Source of the DNA: Azospirillum sp. 412522
GTDB lineage: Bacteria; Pseudomonadota; Alphaproteobacteria; Azospirillales; Azospirillaceae
Length of the DNA stretch: 64,000 nucleotides
NCBI RefSeq assembly: GCF_019805165.1
Contig: NZ_RWIJ01000028.1
Span: 1 to 64,000 of the forward strand
Direction: 5' to 3'
The notes beneath the pieces were generated by a model that searched no databases, was not told the DNA's origin, and worked only from the letters and a program-made list of their open reading frames with translations. Positions 27,143 to 36,926 of this stretch are shown one piece after another (positions within the stretch are counted from its first letter, which is position 1; each line of letters starts with the position of its first letter). The position numbers and the translations under genes were made by a program.

Positions 27143-28288
27143 TCAGCGCCGCCGGATCAGCCGGGCCGAGGCGAAGCCCAGCCCGGCGGTCAGCGCGCCG
27201 ACGCCGAGGAACAGCGGCGCGAAGCCGGTGTGGGTGGAAATGTAGCCGTACAGCACTGGACCGATCCCCTGGCCGATGAAGAAGCTCGACGCGAACAGGG
27301 CCAGCGCCGAGCCACGGGCGGTGGGCGCAAGCTCCGTCGCCTGGGTCTGCATGGTGTTGTGCAGCATGTAGAAGCCGAAGCCGGCGACCAGGAAAGCGAG
27401 GCTCACCACCGGCCAGGGCACCGGGAAGGCGATGACCAGATAGGCCAGACCGGCCGCCAGCCCGCCGGCCTTCATCATGCCCCACTGGCCGAGCGAGGCG
27501 ATCAGGCGCCGCACCACCGCGCTGTAGACCACGCCGCCGATGGCGAAGGCGGCGATGGTCAGCCCGGCCTGGAAGGCGCCGGCCGCGCCGTGCTCGATCA
27601 GCACCGGCGCGACGAAGGGGAAGACGCCGAAGATCAGCAGCCCTTCCGCCGCCACGGTGGCGAAGACGAACAGGGAGGCCGGGTTGGTCAGCACGGTGGC
27701 ATAGCGCCGCTGCGCCTCCGCCACCGACAGGGGCGAGCGGGTTTCCACCTCGCGCGCCAGCCCGATCAGGGCGGCGGCGCAGATCAGCGCGGTCAGGCCG
27801 GCCGACAGGCCGAACACCGCGCGCCAGCCGAAGGCCTCGGCCAGCGCGCCGGCCACGGCGGAGCCCGACATCTGCCCGAGGATCACCGCCAGCAGGAAGC
27901 GGCTGATGGCGATCTGCCGCTCCTCATAGGGCACGCGGTCGCCGATCAGCGCCATGGAGGCTGGGATGATGCCGCCGGCGAAGGCGCCGGCCAGGATGCG
28001 ACCGGCCATCACGGTGCCGTAGCTCGGCGCGATGGTGGACAGCACCAGACCGACCGTCAGCACCGACAGGGCGAGCCGGACCAGCCGCGACTTGCCGATG
28101 GCGTCGCCCACCGGCCCCAGCACGATCTGCATCAGCGCGTAGGGCAGCGTATAGGCCGAGGCCAGCAGCGCCGCCTGCCGCACGCTCACCTCGAGGTCGT
28201 CGGCGATCAGCGTCAGCATCGGGTCGGTGGTGCGCAGGGAGAAGGCGCTGGCGAAGCCCGCAAGACCGAGCAGGAAGATCAGGCGCAT
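27143..28288 (-). CDS. MFS transporter
   Basis: The 381-residue protein has about twelve membrane helices in two halves. Family signatures include MQIVLGPVGDAIGKSRLVRLAL (the loop 2-3 motif) and FGFYMLHNTMQTQATELAPTARGSALALFAS, typical of the YnfM/arabinose-efflux-like branch. It should export a small solute or drug with proton exchange. ATG 28288 was chosen over TTG at 28306, because hydrophobic helix 1 starts at once after MRL. It is convergent with the GH4 gene (13 bases) and divergent from the hydrolase at 28499. Confidence 0.88.
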   Translation of the reverse strand: MRLIFLLGLAGFASAFSLRTTDPMLTLIADDLEVSVRQAALLASAYTLPYALMQIVLGPVGDAIGKSRLVRLALSVLTVGLVLSTIAPSYGTVMAGRILAGAFAGGIIPASMALIGDRVPYEERQIAISRFLLAVILGQMSGSAVAGALAEAFGWRAVFGLSAGLTALICAAALIGLAREVETRSPLSVAEAQRRYATVLTNPASLFVFATVAAEGLLIFGVFPFVAPVLIEHGAAGAFQAGLTIAAFAIGGVVYSAVVRRLIASLGQWGMMKAGGLAAGLAYLVIAFPVPWPVVSLAFLVAGFGFYMLHNTMQTQATELAPTARGSALALFASSFFIGQGIGPVLYGYISTHTGFAPLFLGVGALTAGLGFASARLIRRR

Positions 28289-28498
28289 GGAGGATCCGGA
28301 CGGCAACGGTGACGGTTCAGGACCTTAACCGGATCGCGCACCCGCGTACCGCAGTGCGGCGGTGATGGCAGGCATGCGCTTGCCGCGGGAGGCTATGTCG
28401 CCGCCGTTACCTGGCAGGTAATCGATTCCGGTCCCTCCGCCGGGCGATCCTGGGTTCGCCGGGACGATCCGGCTGACAGCAAGGGAGCGGCGGAAATC

Positions 28499-29314
28499 AT
28501 GGGCTTCATCCACACCGACGACGGCGTGCGCCTGTTCTACCGCGACTGGGGCAGGAAGGAAGGCAGCCGCCCCATCCTCTTCGTGTCGAGCTGGTCGCTG
28601 ACCTCCGACGCCTGGGCCTATCAGATGGCGCCGCTGTCCGAACAGGGATGCCGCTGCATCGCCTTCGACCGCCGGGGCCATGGCCGGTCCGACGAGTCGC
28701 CGTCCGGCTACGGCTTCGACCGGCTGGCGGACGACATCGCGGCAGTGCTGGACGGGCTGGATCTGCGGGACGTGACCCTGGTCGGCCATTCGATGGCGAC
28801 GGGGGAGATCGTGCGCTGCCTGACCCGGCACGGCGCCGGGCGGGTAGCGGGGGTGGTGATGATGGGAACCGTCACGCCGTTGATGGCGCGGACCGCCGAC
28901 AACCCCGACGGCGTCGATCCGGCGCTGTTCGAAGCCTTCCGGACGGACCAGCTTTTGCGCGATTTCCCGAAATGGCTCGGCGACAACATCGACCCCTTCG
29001 TGAATGCGGAGACCTCGGCGGAGATGAAGGGCTGGATCACCGGAATGGCCCTGCAATCCTCGCTGAAGGCGTTGCTGGAGTGCCACCGCGCCATCACCTC
29101 CGCCGATTTCCGGGCGGAGCTGCCGGCCATCGCCGTGCCGACGCTGGTCGTCCATGGCGACCGCGACGTGACGACGCCGCTGGCGCTCGCCGAGCGCACG
29201 GTGGCGCTGATGCCGAACGCCAGACTGTCCTTCTACGAAGGGGCGCCGCACGGCCTGTTCATCACCCACCGCGACCGCTTCAACGCGGAACTGCTGGCCT
29301 TCGCCCGCGGATGA
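28499..29314 (+). CDS. Alpha/beta hydrolase (non-heme chloroperoxidase/arylesterase-like)
   Basis: The 271-residue enzyme has a complete triad: VGHSMATGE with Ser near 98, VHGDRDVTTPL with Asp near 220, and GAPHGLF with His near 250. RRGHGRSDESPSGYGFDRLADDI matches the cofactor-free haloperoxidase/arylesterase group. It should hydrolyse small esters or lactones; perhydrolase activity is typical. AGGGAG lies 12 bases upstream of the ATG. Its stop overlaps the start of the XRE regulator as ATGA, linking enzyme and regulator. Confidence 0.9.
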   Translation: MGFIHTDDGVRLFYRDWGRKEGSRPILFVSSWSLTSDAWAYQMAPLSEQGCRCIAFDRRGHGRSDESPSGYGFDRLADDIAAVLDGLDLRDVTLVGHSMATGEIVRCLTRHGAGRVAGVVMMGTVTPLMARTADNPDGVDPALFEAFRTDQLLRDFPKWLGDNIDPFVNAETSAEMKGWITGMALQSSLKALLECHRAITSADFRAELPAIAVPTLVVHGDRDVTTPLALAERTVALMPNARLSFYEGAPHGLFITHRDRFNAELLAFARG

Positions 29315-30240
29315 CGGCAACCATCGACGGCAATACCGGCTCGGAGCCAAGTCCCATGCCCCAGAACACCCGGCAGACAACCAGCCGAAACGGCGGGATC
29401 GCGACCCCGCCACCGATCGGTGCCCTGCTGCGCTCCTGGCGCCAGCGCCGCGGCCTCAGCCAGCTCGATCTCGCCTGCGAGGCCGACATCTCCACCCGGC
29501 ATGTCAGCTTTCTGGAGACCGGCCGGTCGCAGCCCAGCCGCGGCATGCTGATCCATCTGGCCGAACGGCTGGACGTGCCGTTGCGGGACCGCAACGCCCT
29601 GCTGGTCGCCGCCGGCTTCGCCCCGGTCTACAGCGAGCACAGCCTGGACAGCCCGGCGATGCAGGCGGCGCGCAAGGCGGTCGATCTGGTGCTGACCGGG
29701 CACGAGCCTTTCCCGGCGCTCGCGGTGGACCGGCATTGGCAGTTGCTGGCGGCCAACCGGGCGGTGGCGCCGCTGCTGGAGGGGGTGTCGGCGGAGCTGC
29801 TGGCGGGGCCGGTCAACGTGCTGCGCCTCAGCCTGCATCCGGACGGGCTGGCCCGCCGAATCGGCAACCGGGCGCAGTGGCGGGAGCATGTGCTGGCCCG
29901 GCTGACCCGCCAGATCGAGGCGAGCGCCGACCCGGTTCTGGTGGCCCTGCGCAGCGAATTGCAAAGCTACCCGGCTCCGGCGTCCGGTTCGGGGGGCGGC
30001 GGCGAGGCCGGGCATCATCCCGACGTGGTCGTGCCGCTGTGTCTGCACACGTCCTTCGGTCCGCTGAACCTGATCAGCACGACCACGGTGTTCGGAACGG
30101 CGGTGGATGTCACCCTGTCGGAGCTGGCGATCGAAGCGTTCTTTCCCGCCGATGCCGAAACGGCGGAGAGGTTGCGCGGGGCTCTTACCGAAATCCCCTC
30201 TCCCCCCCGGGGAGAGGGGGAAGCCCTCTCCCGCCCTTAG
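29311..30240 (+). CDS. XRE family regulator with MmyB-like ligand domain
   Basis: The 309-residue protein has an N-terminal HTH (LRSWRQRRGLSQLDLACEADIS followed by TRHVSFLETGRSQPSR) and a C-terminal MmyB-like PAS domain (DRHWQLLAANRAVAPLLEGVS and the LRLSLHPDGLARRI stretch) that binds small lipophilic ligands in related proteins. The start at 29311 overlaps the hydrolase stop; ATG 29356 would shorten it by 15 residues. The last about 17 residues are encoded by a GC-rich hairpin repeat (30195-30219), not by a conserved domain. It overlaps convergent putA by three bases at the stops. It probably controls the preceding hydrolase gene. Confidence 0.9.
   Translation: MTATIDGNTGSEPSPMPQNTRQTTSRNGGIATPPPIGALLRSWRQRRGLSQLDLACEADISTRHVSFLETGRSQPSRGMLIHLAERLDVPLRDRNALLVAAGFAPVYSEHSLDSPAMQAARKAVDLVLTGHEPFPALAVDRHWQLLAANRAVAPLLEGVSAELLAGPVNVLRLSLHPDGLARRIGNRAQWREHVLARLTRQIEASADPVLVALRSELQSYPAPASGSGGGGEAGHHPDVVVPLCLHTSFGPLNLISTTTVFGTAVDVTLSELAIEAFFPADAETAERLRGALTEIPSPPRGEGEALSRP
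30195..30219. repeat. CCCTCTCCC hairpin repeat, copy 1
   Basis: CCCCTCTCCCC (30195-30205) and GGGGAGAGGGG (30209-30219) form a perfect 11-bp stem with a CCC loop. It lies inside the 3' end of the XRE gene, just before the convergent putA end, and belongs to the same family as copies at 41387, 49817 and 49937. A role as a bidirectional transcription stop is inferred. Confidence 0.75.
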
Positions 30241-33200
30241 CTCATCGCCACCAGGCTGGCGTTGCCGCCGGCCGCGGTGGTGTTGGTGCTGAGCGAGCGC
30301 TCGTTCACCAGCCAGGCGATCTCCACCCCCTCGCCGCCGGCCGGAACGCCCTGGGTCAGGACGAGGGGGCCGGGCAGTTCGGCGATGCGGCGGTTGGCGG
30401 CCAGCAAACGGACGGCGTCGCCCTCCACCAGCGCGCCGGCCAAGGCACCGGAGGACAGCCAGTTCGCACTGACCCGGACGCGGGATGCAAGCTCCGCCGG
30501 CAGGGTCTTCAGGGCGGCGGTGACGGCGGGATCGCCATCGACCACCACCTCGTTGCCGGTGGCGAGTGCGGCACCCAGCAGGCGAAGCAGGCCGTCCCCG
30601 GTCTGCGGCAGCAGCAGGATGCGGCCGCGCGGGATCAGGCTGTAGACGTTGCTCTCGCCGACCGGACCGGCCAGCTCGACGCTGCCGCCGACGGGGGAGC
30701 GCTTCGCCAGCGCGCGGACGCCGGTGGCGATCTCCGCCTTGCCCTGGTCGGCCAGCCAGTCGGCAAAGGCCTGGGCTGGCGCACGTACGGCGTCGCCGCC
30801 GCTCACACCGACATCGAGAGACGGACGTACGGACAGCAGGCGCGACAGGTACAGCGGGCCGCCGGCCTTCGGGCCGGTGCCGGACAGGCCATGGCCGCCG
30901 AAGGGCTGTACGCCGACCACCGCGCCGATGGTGTTGCGGTTGACGTACAGGTTGCCGGCCTCGATCCGGCCCGTCACCCGGTCGATGGTGGCGTCGATGC
31001 GGGTGTGCAGGCCGAAGGTCAGGCCGTATCCGGTGCCGTTGATGGCGTCGACCAGCCGGTCCAGATCGTCGCGGCGGAAGCGCAGGACGTGCAGGACCGG
31101 ACCGAACACCTCGCGCTCCAGATCGGCGATGCCGTCGATCTCGATGATCGTCGGCGCGACGAAGGTGCCGTTGGCGGTCTCCGGCGGCAGCGGCAGCGAT
31201 TCGACGCGGCGGCCCTTGGCCCGCATCGCCTCGATGTGGCGGGCGATGCCGTCGCGTGCCTCGGCGGTGATGACCGGGCCGACATCGACGGCCAGCCGGT
31301 CGGGGCTGCCGATGCGCAGCTCGCGCATCGCACCCTTCAGCATGGTCAGCGTGCGGTCGGCGACATCCTCCTGCAGGCAGAGGATGCGCAACGCCGAGCA
31401 GCGCTGGCCGGCGCTGTCGAAGGCCGACGCGATGACGTCGCCGACCACCTGCTCGGCCAGGGCCGAGCTGTCGACGATCATGGCGTTCTGCCCGCCGGTC
31501 TCGGCGATCAGCGGGATCGGCGTCCCCTGCGGCGACAGGCGCTCGGCCAGCCGGCGCTGGATCAGGCGGGCGACTTCGGTGGAGCCGGTGAACATCACCG
31601 CGCGGGTGCCGGCATGGCCGACCAGGGCGGCGCCGACCTCGCCCGCGCCGGGCAGAAGCTGGACCGCGCCGGCAGAAATGCCGGCGGCACGGAGGATGCG
31701 CACGGCCTCCGCCGCGACCAGCGGGGTCTCCTCCGCCGGCTTGGCCAGCACCGGGTTGCCGGCGGCCAGCGCCGCGGCAACCTGACCGGAGAAGATGGCA
31801 AGCGGGAAGTTCCACGGGCTGATGCAGACCACCGGCCCCAACGGCAGATGGGTGTCGTTGGCGAAACCGTCGCGGACCCGCGCGCCGTAATAGCGCAGGA
31901 AGTCGATGGCCTCGCGCACCTCGGCGATGGCGTTGGCGGTGGATTTGCCGGCCTCGCGGATGATCAGGCCGAGCAGGGTCGGCAGGCGCGCCTGCATCGC
32001 GTCGGCGGCGCGGAACAGGCAGGCGGCGCGTTCGGCCGGCGGAGTGGCGGCCCAGACCGGGGCGGCCGCCTCGGCGAACAGGAAGGCGTCGGCGATGTCG
32101 GCGGGGCCGGCCTCGACGCAACGCCCGACGACGTCGCGGTGGTCGGCCGGGTTCAGCACCGGCTGGCCCTTGCCGGGACGTTCGCCGTCCGCCAGCAGCG
32201 GGGCGGCGGTCCAGGCCATGGAGGCGCTGTCGCGTAGTGCGGCGGACAGTTCGGCCAGCGTGTTTTCGTTCGACAGGTCGAGTCCGGCCGAGTTGGCGCG
32301 CTCCGCAGCGTAGAGATCCGCCGGCAGGGAAATCAGCGGGTTCTTTGCGCCCACCGGCAGGGCGGCGCGGGCCAGCGCCACCGGGTCGGCGATGAGATCC
32401 TCGATCGACACGCTCTTGTCTGCGATGCGGTTGACGAAGGAGCTGTTGGCGCCGTTCTCCAGCAGGCGGCGGACCAGATAGGCCAGCAGCGTCTCATGGG
32501 TGCCGACCGGGGCATAGACGCGGCAGGGCCGCTTCAGCGGACCGACCACCTCCTTGTAGAGCGGCTCGCCCATGCCGTGCAGGCACTGGAACTCGTACTG
32601 GCCGACCTTGAAGTCGCCGTTCAGATGCGCGGCCATCTGGTAGATGGTCGCCAGCGTCTGGGCGTTGTGGGTGGCGAACTGCGGGAACACCGCGTCGGGG
32701 GCGCCCAGCAACCGGCGGGCGCAGGCGACATAGGACACGTCGGTGTGCAGCTTGCGGGTATAGACCGGGAAATCCTCCAGCCCGTCGACCTGGGCGCGCT
32801 TGATCTCGCTGTCCCAATAGGCGCCCTTCACCAGCCGGACCATCAGCCGGTGGCCGCTGCGCCGGGCCAGATCGACGACGAAGTCGATGACGTAGGGGCA
32901 GCGCTTGCCATAGGCCTGGACGACGAAGCCGATGCCGTTCCAGCCCTTGAGGTCCGGATCGAAGCACAGCGATTCCAGCAGGTCGAGCGACAGCTCCAGC
33001 CGGTCGGCCTCCTCGGCGTCGATGTTCAGGCCGATGTCGTAGCGGCGGGCCAGCCGGGCCAGCGTGGTGACGCGCGGCAGCAGTTCCGCCATCACGCGAT
33101 CCGCCTGGGCACGGGAATAGCGCGGGTGCAGGGCCGACAGCTTGATCGAGATGCCGGGGCCGTCATAGATGCCGCGCCCGGCCGACGCCTTGCCGATGGC

Positions 33201-33971
33201 GTGGATGGCCTTCTCGTAGTCGGCGTAGTAGCGGTCGGCATCGGCGGCGGTGGTCGCCGCCTCCCCCAGCATGTCGTAGGAATAGCGGAAGCCCTCGGCC
33301 TCCATCTTGCGGCTGTTGGACAGCGCCTCGTCGATGGTCTGGCCGGTGACGAACTGCTCGCCCATCATCCGCATGGCGAAATCGACGCCGCGACGGATCA
33401 GCGGTTCGCCGCCGCGCAGGATCAGCTTGGTCAGCGCCGAGGACAGCGCCTGCTCGCCGCCGAAATGATCGCCCAGCACACCGGTGACCTTGCCGGTCAC
33501 CAGCAGTCCCCAGGTCGCGGCGTTGACGAACAGCGACGGGCTGTTGCCGAGATGGGCGCGCCAGTCGCCGCCGGCGATCTTGTCGCGGATCAGCGCGTCG
33601 CGGGTGGCGCGATCGGGGATGCGCAGCAGCGCCTCCGCCAGACACATCAGCGCCACGCCCTCCTGGCTGGACAGGCTGTATTCGTGGATCAGCCCCTCGA
33701 CCCCCCGCCCCTGCGGCTTGGCGCGCAGCGCCGCGATCAGCGTGCGCGCGGTCTGGGCCGCGGCATTGGCGACCTCGTCCGGCAGCGCCGCCTGATCGAC
33801 CAGCCATGCCACGCAGTCCGGCTCCGGCCGGCGATAGGCAGCGGTGATCGCCTGGCGCAACGGGCTGGCTAGGCGGACGACGGGGGCGAAGGCGGCGAAG
33901 GGACCGGCCCCGCTGGTCAAGAAGGACGGCTCGGTGGCGGCGGCAACGCTCGGGTCGATCATCTGGTTCAT
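30237..33971 (-). CDS. putA: Bifunctional proline dehydrogenase / delta-1-pyrroline-5-carboxylate dehydrogenase
   Basis: The 1244-residue enzyme oxidises proline to glutamate. The PRODH barrel (about 160-480) has LSALHPRYSRAQADRVMAEL, GLNIDAEEADRLELSLDLLE and RLVKGAYWDSEIKRAQ. The aldehyde dehydrogenase domain (about 580-1030) has IAETGGQNAMIVDSS with the general base Glu (near 824) and DSAGQRCSALRI with the catalytic Cys (near 856). A C-terminal domain follows with VQPFGGHGLSGTGPKAGGP. No ribbon-helix-helix is present at the N-terminus, so unlike E. coli PutA it cannot repress its own gene. FAD and NAD are cofactors. Confidence 0.97.
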   Translation of the reverse strand: MNQMIDPSVAAATEPSFLTSGAGPFAAFAPVVRLASPLRQAITAAYRRPEPDCVAWLVDQAALPDEVANAAAQTARTLIAALRAKPQGRGVEGLIHEYSLSSQEGVALMCLAEALLRIPDRATRDALIRDKIAGGDWRAHLGNSPSLFVNAATWGLLVTGKVTGVLGDHFGGEQALSSALTKLILRGGEPLIRRGVDFAMRMMGEQFVTGQTIDEALSNSRKMEAEGFRYSYDMLGEAATTAADADRYYADYEKAIHAIGKASAGRGIYDGPGISIKLSALHPRYSRAQADRVMAELLPRVTTLARLARRYDIGLNIDAEEADRLELSLDLLESLCFDPDLKGWNGIGFVVQAYGKRCPYVIDFVVDLARRSGHRLMVRLVKGAYWDSEIKRAQVDGLEDFPVYTRKLHTDVSYVACARRLLGAPDAVFPQFATHNAQTLATIYQMAAHLNGDFKVGQYEFQCLHGMGEPLYKEVVGPLKRPCRVYAPVGTHETLLAYLVRRLLENGANSSFVNRIADKSVSIEDLIADPVALARAALPVGAKNPLISLPADLYAAERANSAGLDLSNENTLAELSAALRDSASMAWTAAPLLADGERPGKGQPVLNPADHRDVVGRCVEAGPADIADAFLFAEAAAPVWAATPPAERAACLFRAADAMQARLPTLLGLIIREAGKSTANAIAEVREAIDFLRYYGARVRDGFANDTHLPLGPVVCISPWNFPLAIFSGQVAAALAAGNPVLAKPAEETPLVAAEAVRILRAAGISAGAVQLLPGAGEVGAALVGHAGTRAVMFTGSTEVARLIQRRLAERLSPQGTPIPLIAETGGQNAMIVDSSALAEQVVGDVIASAFDSAGQRCSALRILCLQEDVADRTLTMLKGAMRELRIGSPDRLAVDVGPVITAEARDGIARHIEAMRAKGRRVESLPLPPETANGTFVAPTIIEIDGIADLEREVFGPVLHVLRFRRDDLDRLVDAINGTGYGLTFGLHTRIDATIDRVTGRIEAGNLYVNRNTIGAVVGVQPFGGHGLSGTGPKAGGPLYLSRLLSVRPSLDVGVSGGDAVRAPAQAFADWLADQGKAEIATGVRALAKRSPVGGSVELAGPVGESNVYSLIPRGRILLLPQTGDGLLRLLGAALATGNEVVVDGDPAVTAALKTLPAELASRVRVSANWLSSGALAGALVEGDAVRLLAANRRIAELPGPLVLTQGVPAGGEGVEIAWLVNERSLSTNTTAAGGNASLVAMS

Positions 33972-34322
33972 CGCGTGGCTGGCTCTGGTCGGGGGGGCCG
34001 GAACGGTGCCTGTCCTGCGGGCTGCGGAGGCCGATCCGATGCCTGTCAGGCTAACCGATTTTCCAGGATCCTTTCCAACTGGTATTTAGGCGGTTTTACC
34101 GATCTAAATTCTGAATTCATACCATGAAACCGAACTAATAACGTGTGTTTCAGTAGATTTTCAGAACATCCGGCCGGTTTCCGATGACCGCCCGTCGAAC
34201 AATCCGATTTCTCCGAACAAAAGTCGGCAGAACAGCCCACAGGCTGTTGATCCGGGATAATCATCCGGTCTGTTTCCGCAGATTTAACGGGATAAGGAAC
34301 GGGTTACCCGAACGGCCCCGAC
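33972..34322. other. 351-base AT-richer intergenic region upstream of putA, no gene seen
   Basis: It holds the putA promoter (leftward) and the 3' end region of the membrane hydrolase gene. It is clearly poorer in GC than its surroundings. One inverted repeat, AACAGCC (34231-34237) and GGCTGTT (34242-34248) with a four-base loop, is visible. No open frame with protein-like composition was found. Confidence 0.5.
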
Positions 34323-34940
34323 TCAGCCCTTCAGAGGCTTCGCGCGGTTGGTTTCCGGCGGCTTGCGCACGGGGAGCGGGGGAGAGGCCTTCTCCACGCC
34401 GCCCTCGCCCAGATAGCTCTGCGCCGCGGCGACGACCGACCGCCAGGGGCGTTGCAGCGGGAATTCCGGCCAGCCTCCGGCGAACAGGCCGGAGATCATC
34501 CAGCCCGCCATCAGCGTCACCGCCAATTGTTCGGAAAAGCCGCCGGTCTTCAAAATCGGCAAGGCGAAGTTGCGCCGCCGCTTGATCGGCCACAGCAGCG
34601 GCAGGCCGGCCGGGGTCAGCATGTCGCCGGCCAGATGGGTGAGATAGCCGACGATGAAGGGAATCAGCAGGTGCTGGTAGGCCGCATGCTCGTGCAGCAC
34701 CCACAGGCATCCGACGATGGCGAGGGCGGAATGGGTGACGCCGCGATGGCCGAAGATGCCGGAAATCGCGGTGGACAGCGGCTTCACCATCTGTCCCAGG
34801 GTCGATTTCGGATGGTCGATGTCCGGTGCCAGCGCCCCCAGAATCGCCGAACCGAAGGCGACCGCGTCGAAGGTCATCCCGTACCGGCTCGACAGGTAGA
34901 ACCAGGTGGCGCCACCGACGATTATGTGAGAGGACGCCAT
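34323..34940 (-). CDS. YdjM-like metal-dependent inner membrane hydrolase
   Basis: The 205-residue protein starts MASSHIIVGGATWFYLSSRYG and has several membrane helices. Conserved motifs GALAPDIDHPKSTLG, GHRGVTHSAL and YLTHLAGDMLTPAGLPLLWPI match the YdjM/DUF457 group of membrane-bound predicted metal-dependent hydrolases, with Asp and His as metal ligands. E. coli YdjM is induced by DNA damage; no LexA-type site was recognised here. The C-terminal tail is soluble and Pro/Lys-rich. ATG 34940 gives the canonical start; a frame continuing to 34988 lacks a good ribosome site. Confidence 0.85.
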   Translation of the reverse strand: MASSHIIVGGATWFYLSSRYGMTFDAVAFGSAILGALAPDIDHPKSTLGQMVKPLSTAISGIFGHRGVTHSALAIVGCLWVLHEHAAYQHLLIPFIVGYLTHLAGDMLTPAGLPLLWPIKRRRNFALPILKTGGFSEQLAVTLMAGWMISGLFAGGWPEFPLQRPWRSVVAAAQSYLGEGGVEKASPPLPVRKPPETNRAKPLKG

Positions 34941-35360
34941 CACCGTCGGGTCACCGGGGCCTGAAGCTGGTCTCTGTCGGGACGGCATCTTTGCCGGACC
35001 CGAAATGGGGGTAGTTTGACCTTAGGATATTCTTCGGTTCCAGAACAATAAGCCAAGAAGAAAGGAGGGATTCCTTAAACGCATAACCTCCATGCGTTCG
35101 GCAACGACGGGTTGCCGGAGATGCCGGCGGGAAAGCCGAGCCCCCGCCTTCCCTTCTTCCCCCCTCGCCCCTCCTTCGTCCGAACGCGCCGCCGCCGGCC
35201 GCAGCGGGGTAGTCGGCTACCGCCGCGGGTGCCCGGCGCTTAATGGCGTTACTCCGGTCCGGCACGGGTGGGGCGCATTCCCCATCCGCGCCGCTCTGGC
35301 ATAGTTTCGCGGACTTGCCGGCGGCCGAAGCCGGAAAATGATGCCAGGGAGTGGTCGCCG
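34941..35360. other. 420-base divergent intergenic region, no gene seen
   Basis: It lies between the YdjM-like gene and the GT87-like gene. An inverted repeat AACGCAT (35078-35084) and ATGCGTT (35092-35098) with a seven-base spacer is the clearest feature and could be an operator or hairpin. An AAAGGAGGGA stretch at 35061-35070 looks like a ribosome site but no credible gene follows it. Confidence 0.5.
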
Positions 35361-36851
35361 ATGAGATCGAAGGACTTCGTGCGCGCGGCGGAAGGAACGC
35401 TGGAAGGGCCACTGAGTGGAAAGGTGAGCGGAAAGACGGGCGCGCATGCGGCCGGAGCGGCCGGCATGGCCGGCAAGGACCGCTTCGCCGCCTGGACGCT
35501 GGCGGTCGCGTTTCTGTTCGTCCTCTGCGCCGACACGCTGCTCGGCGTGGTCTTCAGGCCCTATCTCGACGGCGGGACCGGCGACACCACGGTCTGGGAC
35601 GTCCTGCTGCTGGTGATGGGCCGGTCACCGGAACGGCTGCCGCTCGATTCCTGGGAACCGATGATGACGGCCTTCACCTGGCTGCGCGAGCATGGCAAGG
35701 AGAACGTCTACGACGCCGTCTTCTTCACCCAGCATGTGAAGTTCCAGTATCCGCTGACCTCGCTGCTGGTGATGGAGGCACTGTCGGCGGTCGGCCTGCT
35801 GCATCTGCGCATCTACGCCATGATCAACCTGCTGATGGTGGTCGCCACCGTCGGCGGCATGGCGCTGCTGATGCGCGAACTGGCGGAGCGGATGGGGTTC
35901 GACCGGGCGGTGCGAGGCGGGGTCAGCCGGCTCACCCTGGCGGCCCTGGGGGCGGTGGCGGCGCTGTGCTTCTACCCGGTGGTCAAGGCCTTCGCCGTCG
36001 GCCAGATCCAGGTCTGGCTGAACGCCGCCTTCGTCTTCGCCACCCTGTTCTACCTGCGCGACCGGCGGGCGCTCGCCGGCGTCCTGCTCGGCGCCTCGAC
36101 GCTGATCAAGCCGCAGATGTCACTGTTCCTGGTCTGGGCGCTGCTGCGCCGGGAATGGGGCTTCGCCGTCGGCTGGGCCGCCGTGGTGGTCCCCGGCTTC
36201 GCCGCCGCCTGCTCCCTCTACGGCTTCAGGCCGTCGATGCATTATCTGGATGTGCTGTCCTTCCTGGGCCAGCATGGCGAGAGCTACTACTCCAACCAGA
36301 CCGTCAACGGGCTGCTGCACCGGCTGCTGCACAACGGCCCCAACCTGATGTCGACCACCAACGGCGACACCGAATGGCGGGGCAGCGCCTTCGCCCCCTA
36401 CCATCCGCTGGTCCATATCGCGACGCTGGTCTCCGGCGTGGCCTTCGTCCTGTTCGGCCTGCTGTGGCGGATCAGGGACGGCGGGCGGCAGCCCATCGCC
36501 TCCTTCCTGGTGGCGGGCACCTGCTTCACCATCGGAACGCCGATCGCCTGGGTCCCGCATTACGGCGTGCTGCTGCCGGTCTGCGCCTATCTGCTGTTCG
36601 TGCTGATCGCCCAAGCCGTGAAGGAGCGGACCATGGCGGACCGGCGCGGCGCCCTCGGCAAGCTGCTGCTGCTGGGCGCCGGTTTCGCGATCCTGAGCAA
36701 CGACTTCTTCCATCCCCTGAGCGAGCTTGCCGACACCTCCTTCAACATCCTGCAATCCTACCTGTTCTTCACCGCGCTGATGCTGCTCCACCTGCTGGTG
36801 ACCACCACGGATGCGCCGAACCATGCGCCGGGGCCGGCCCGCCTGTCCTGA
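35361..36851 (+). CDS. GT87-type integral membrane glycosyltransferase (DUF2029)
   Basis: The 496-residue protein has a short cytosolic N-terminus then roughly ten membrane helices. The pattern of a periplasmic loop with FRPYLDGGTGDTTVWDVLL, a KFQYPLTSLLVMEAL segment, NAAFVFATLFYLRDRRALAGVLLGASTLIKPQMSLFLVWAL and a later YSNQTVNGLLHRLLHN matches GT-C fold DUF2029/GT87 proteins, which use polyprenyl-phosphate sugars. The donor and acceptor are unknown. ATG 35361 follows GGGAG by ten bases. No other polysaccharide gene is close. Confidence 0.85.
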   Translation: MRSKDFVRAAEGTLEGPLSGKVSGKTGAHAAGAAGMAGKDRFAAWTLAVAFLFVLCADTLLGVVFRPYLDGGTGDTTVWDVLLLVMGRSPERLPLDSWEPMMTAFTWLREHGKENVYDAVFFTQHVKFQYPLTSLLVMEALSAVGLLHLRIYAMINLLMVVATVGGMALLMRELAERMGFDRAVRGGVSRLTLAALGAVAALCFYPVVKAFAVGQIQVWLNAAFVFATLFYLRDRRALAGVLLGASTLIKPQMSLFLVWALLRREWGFAVGWAAVVVPGFAAACSLYGFRPSMHYLDVLSFLGQHGESYYSNQTVNGLLHRLLHNGPNLMSTTNGDTEWRGSAFAPYHPLVHIATLVSGVAFVLFGLLWRIRDGGRQPIASFLVAGTCFTIGTPIAWVPHYGVLLPVCAYLLFVLIAQAVKERTMADRRGALGKLLLLGAGFAILSNDFFHPLSELADTSFNILQSYLFFTALMLLHLLVTTTDAPNHAPGPARLS

Positions 36852-36926
36852 CCGCCCACCGGAACGCCGGGGCTTGGACGCCTGTTGGGGAGCCAGACGA
36901 TCCAACCGGCAGGAAGGAGTTTCGGC

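Noticed and set aside
35061-35098. Small gene after AAAGGAGGGA
   Set aside because: No ATG-started frame of protein-like composition follows within useful distance.
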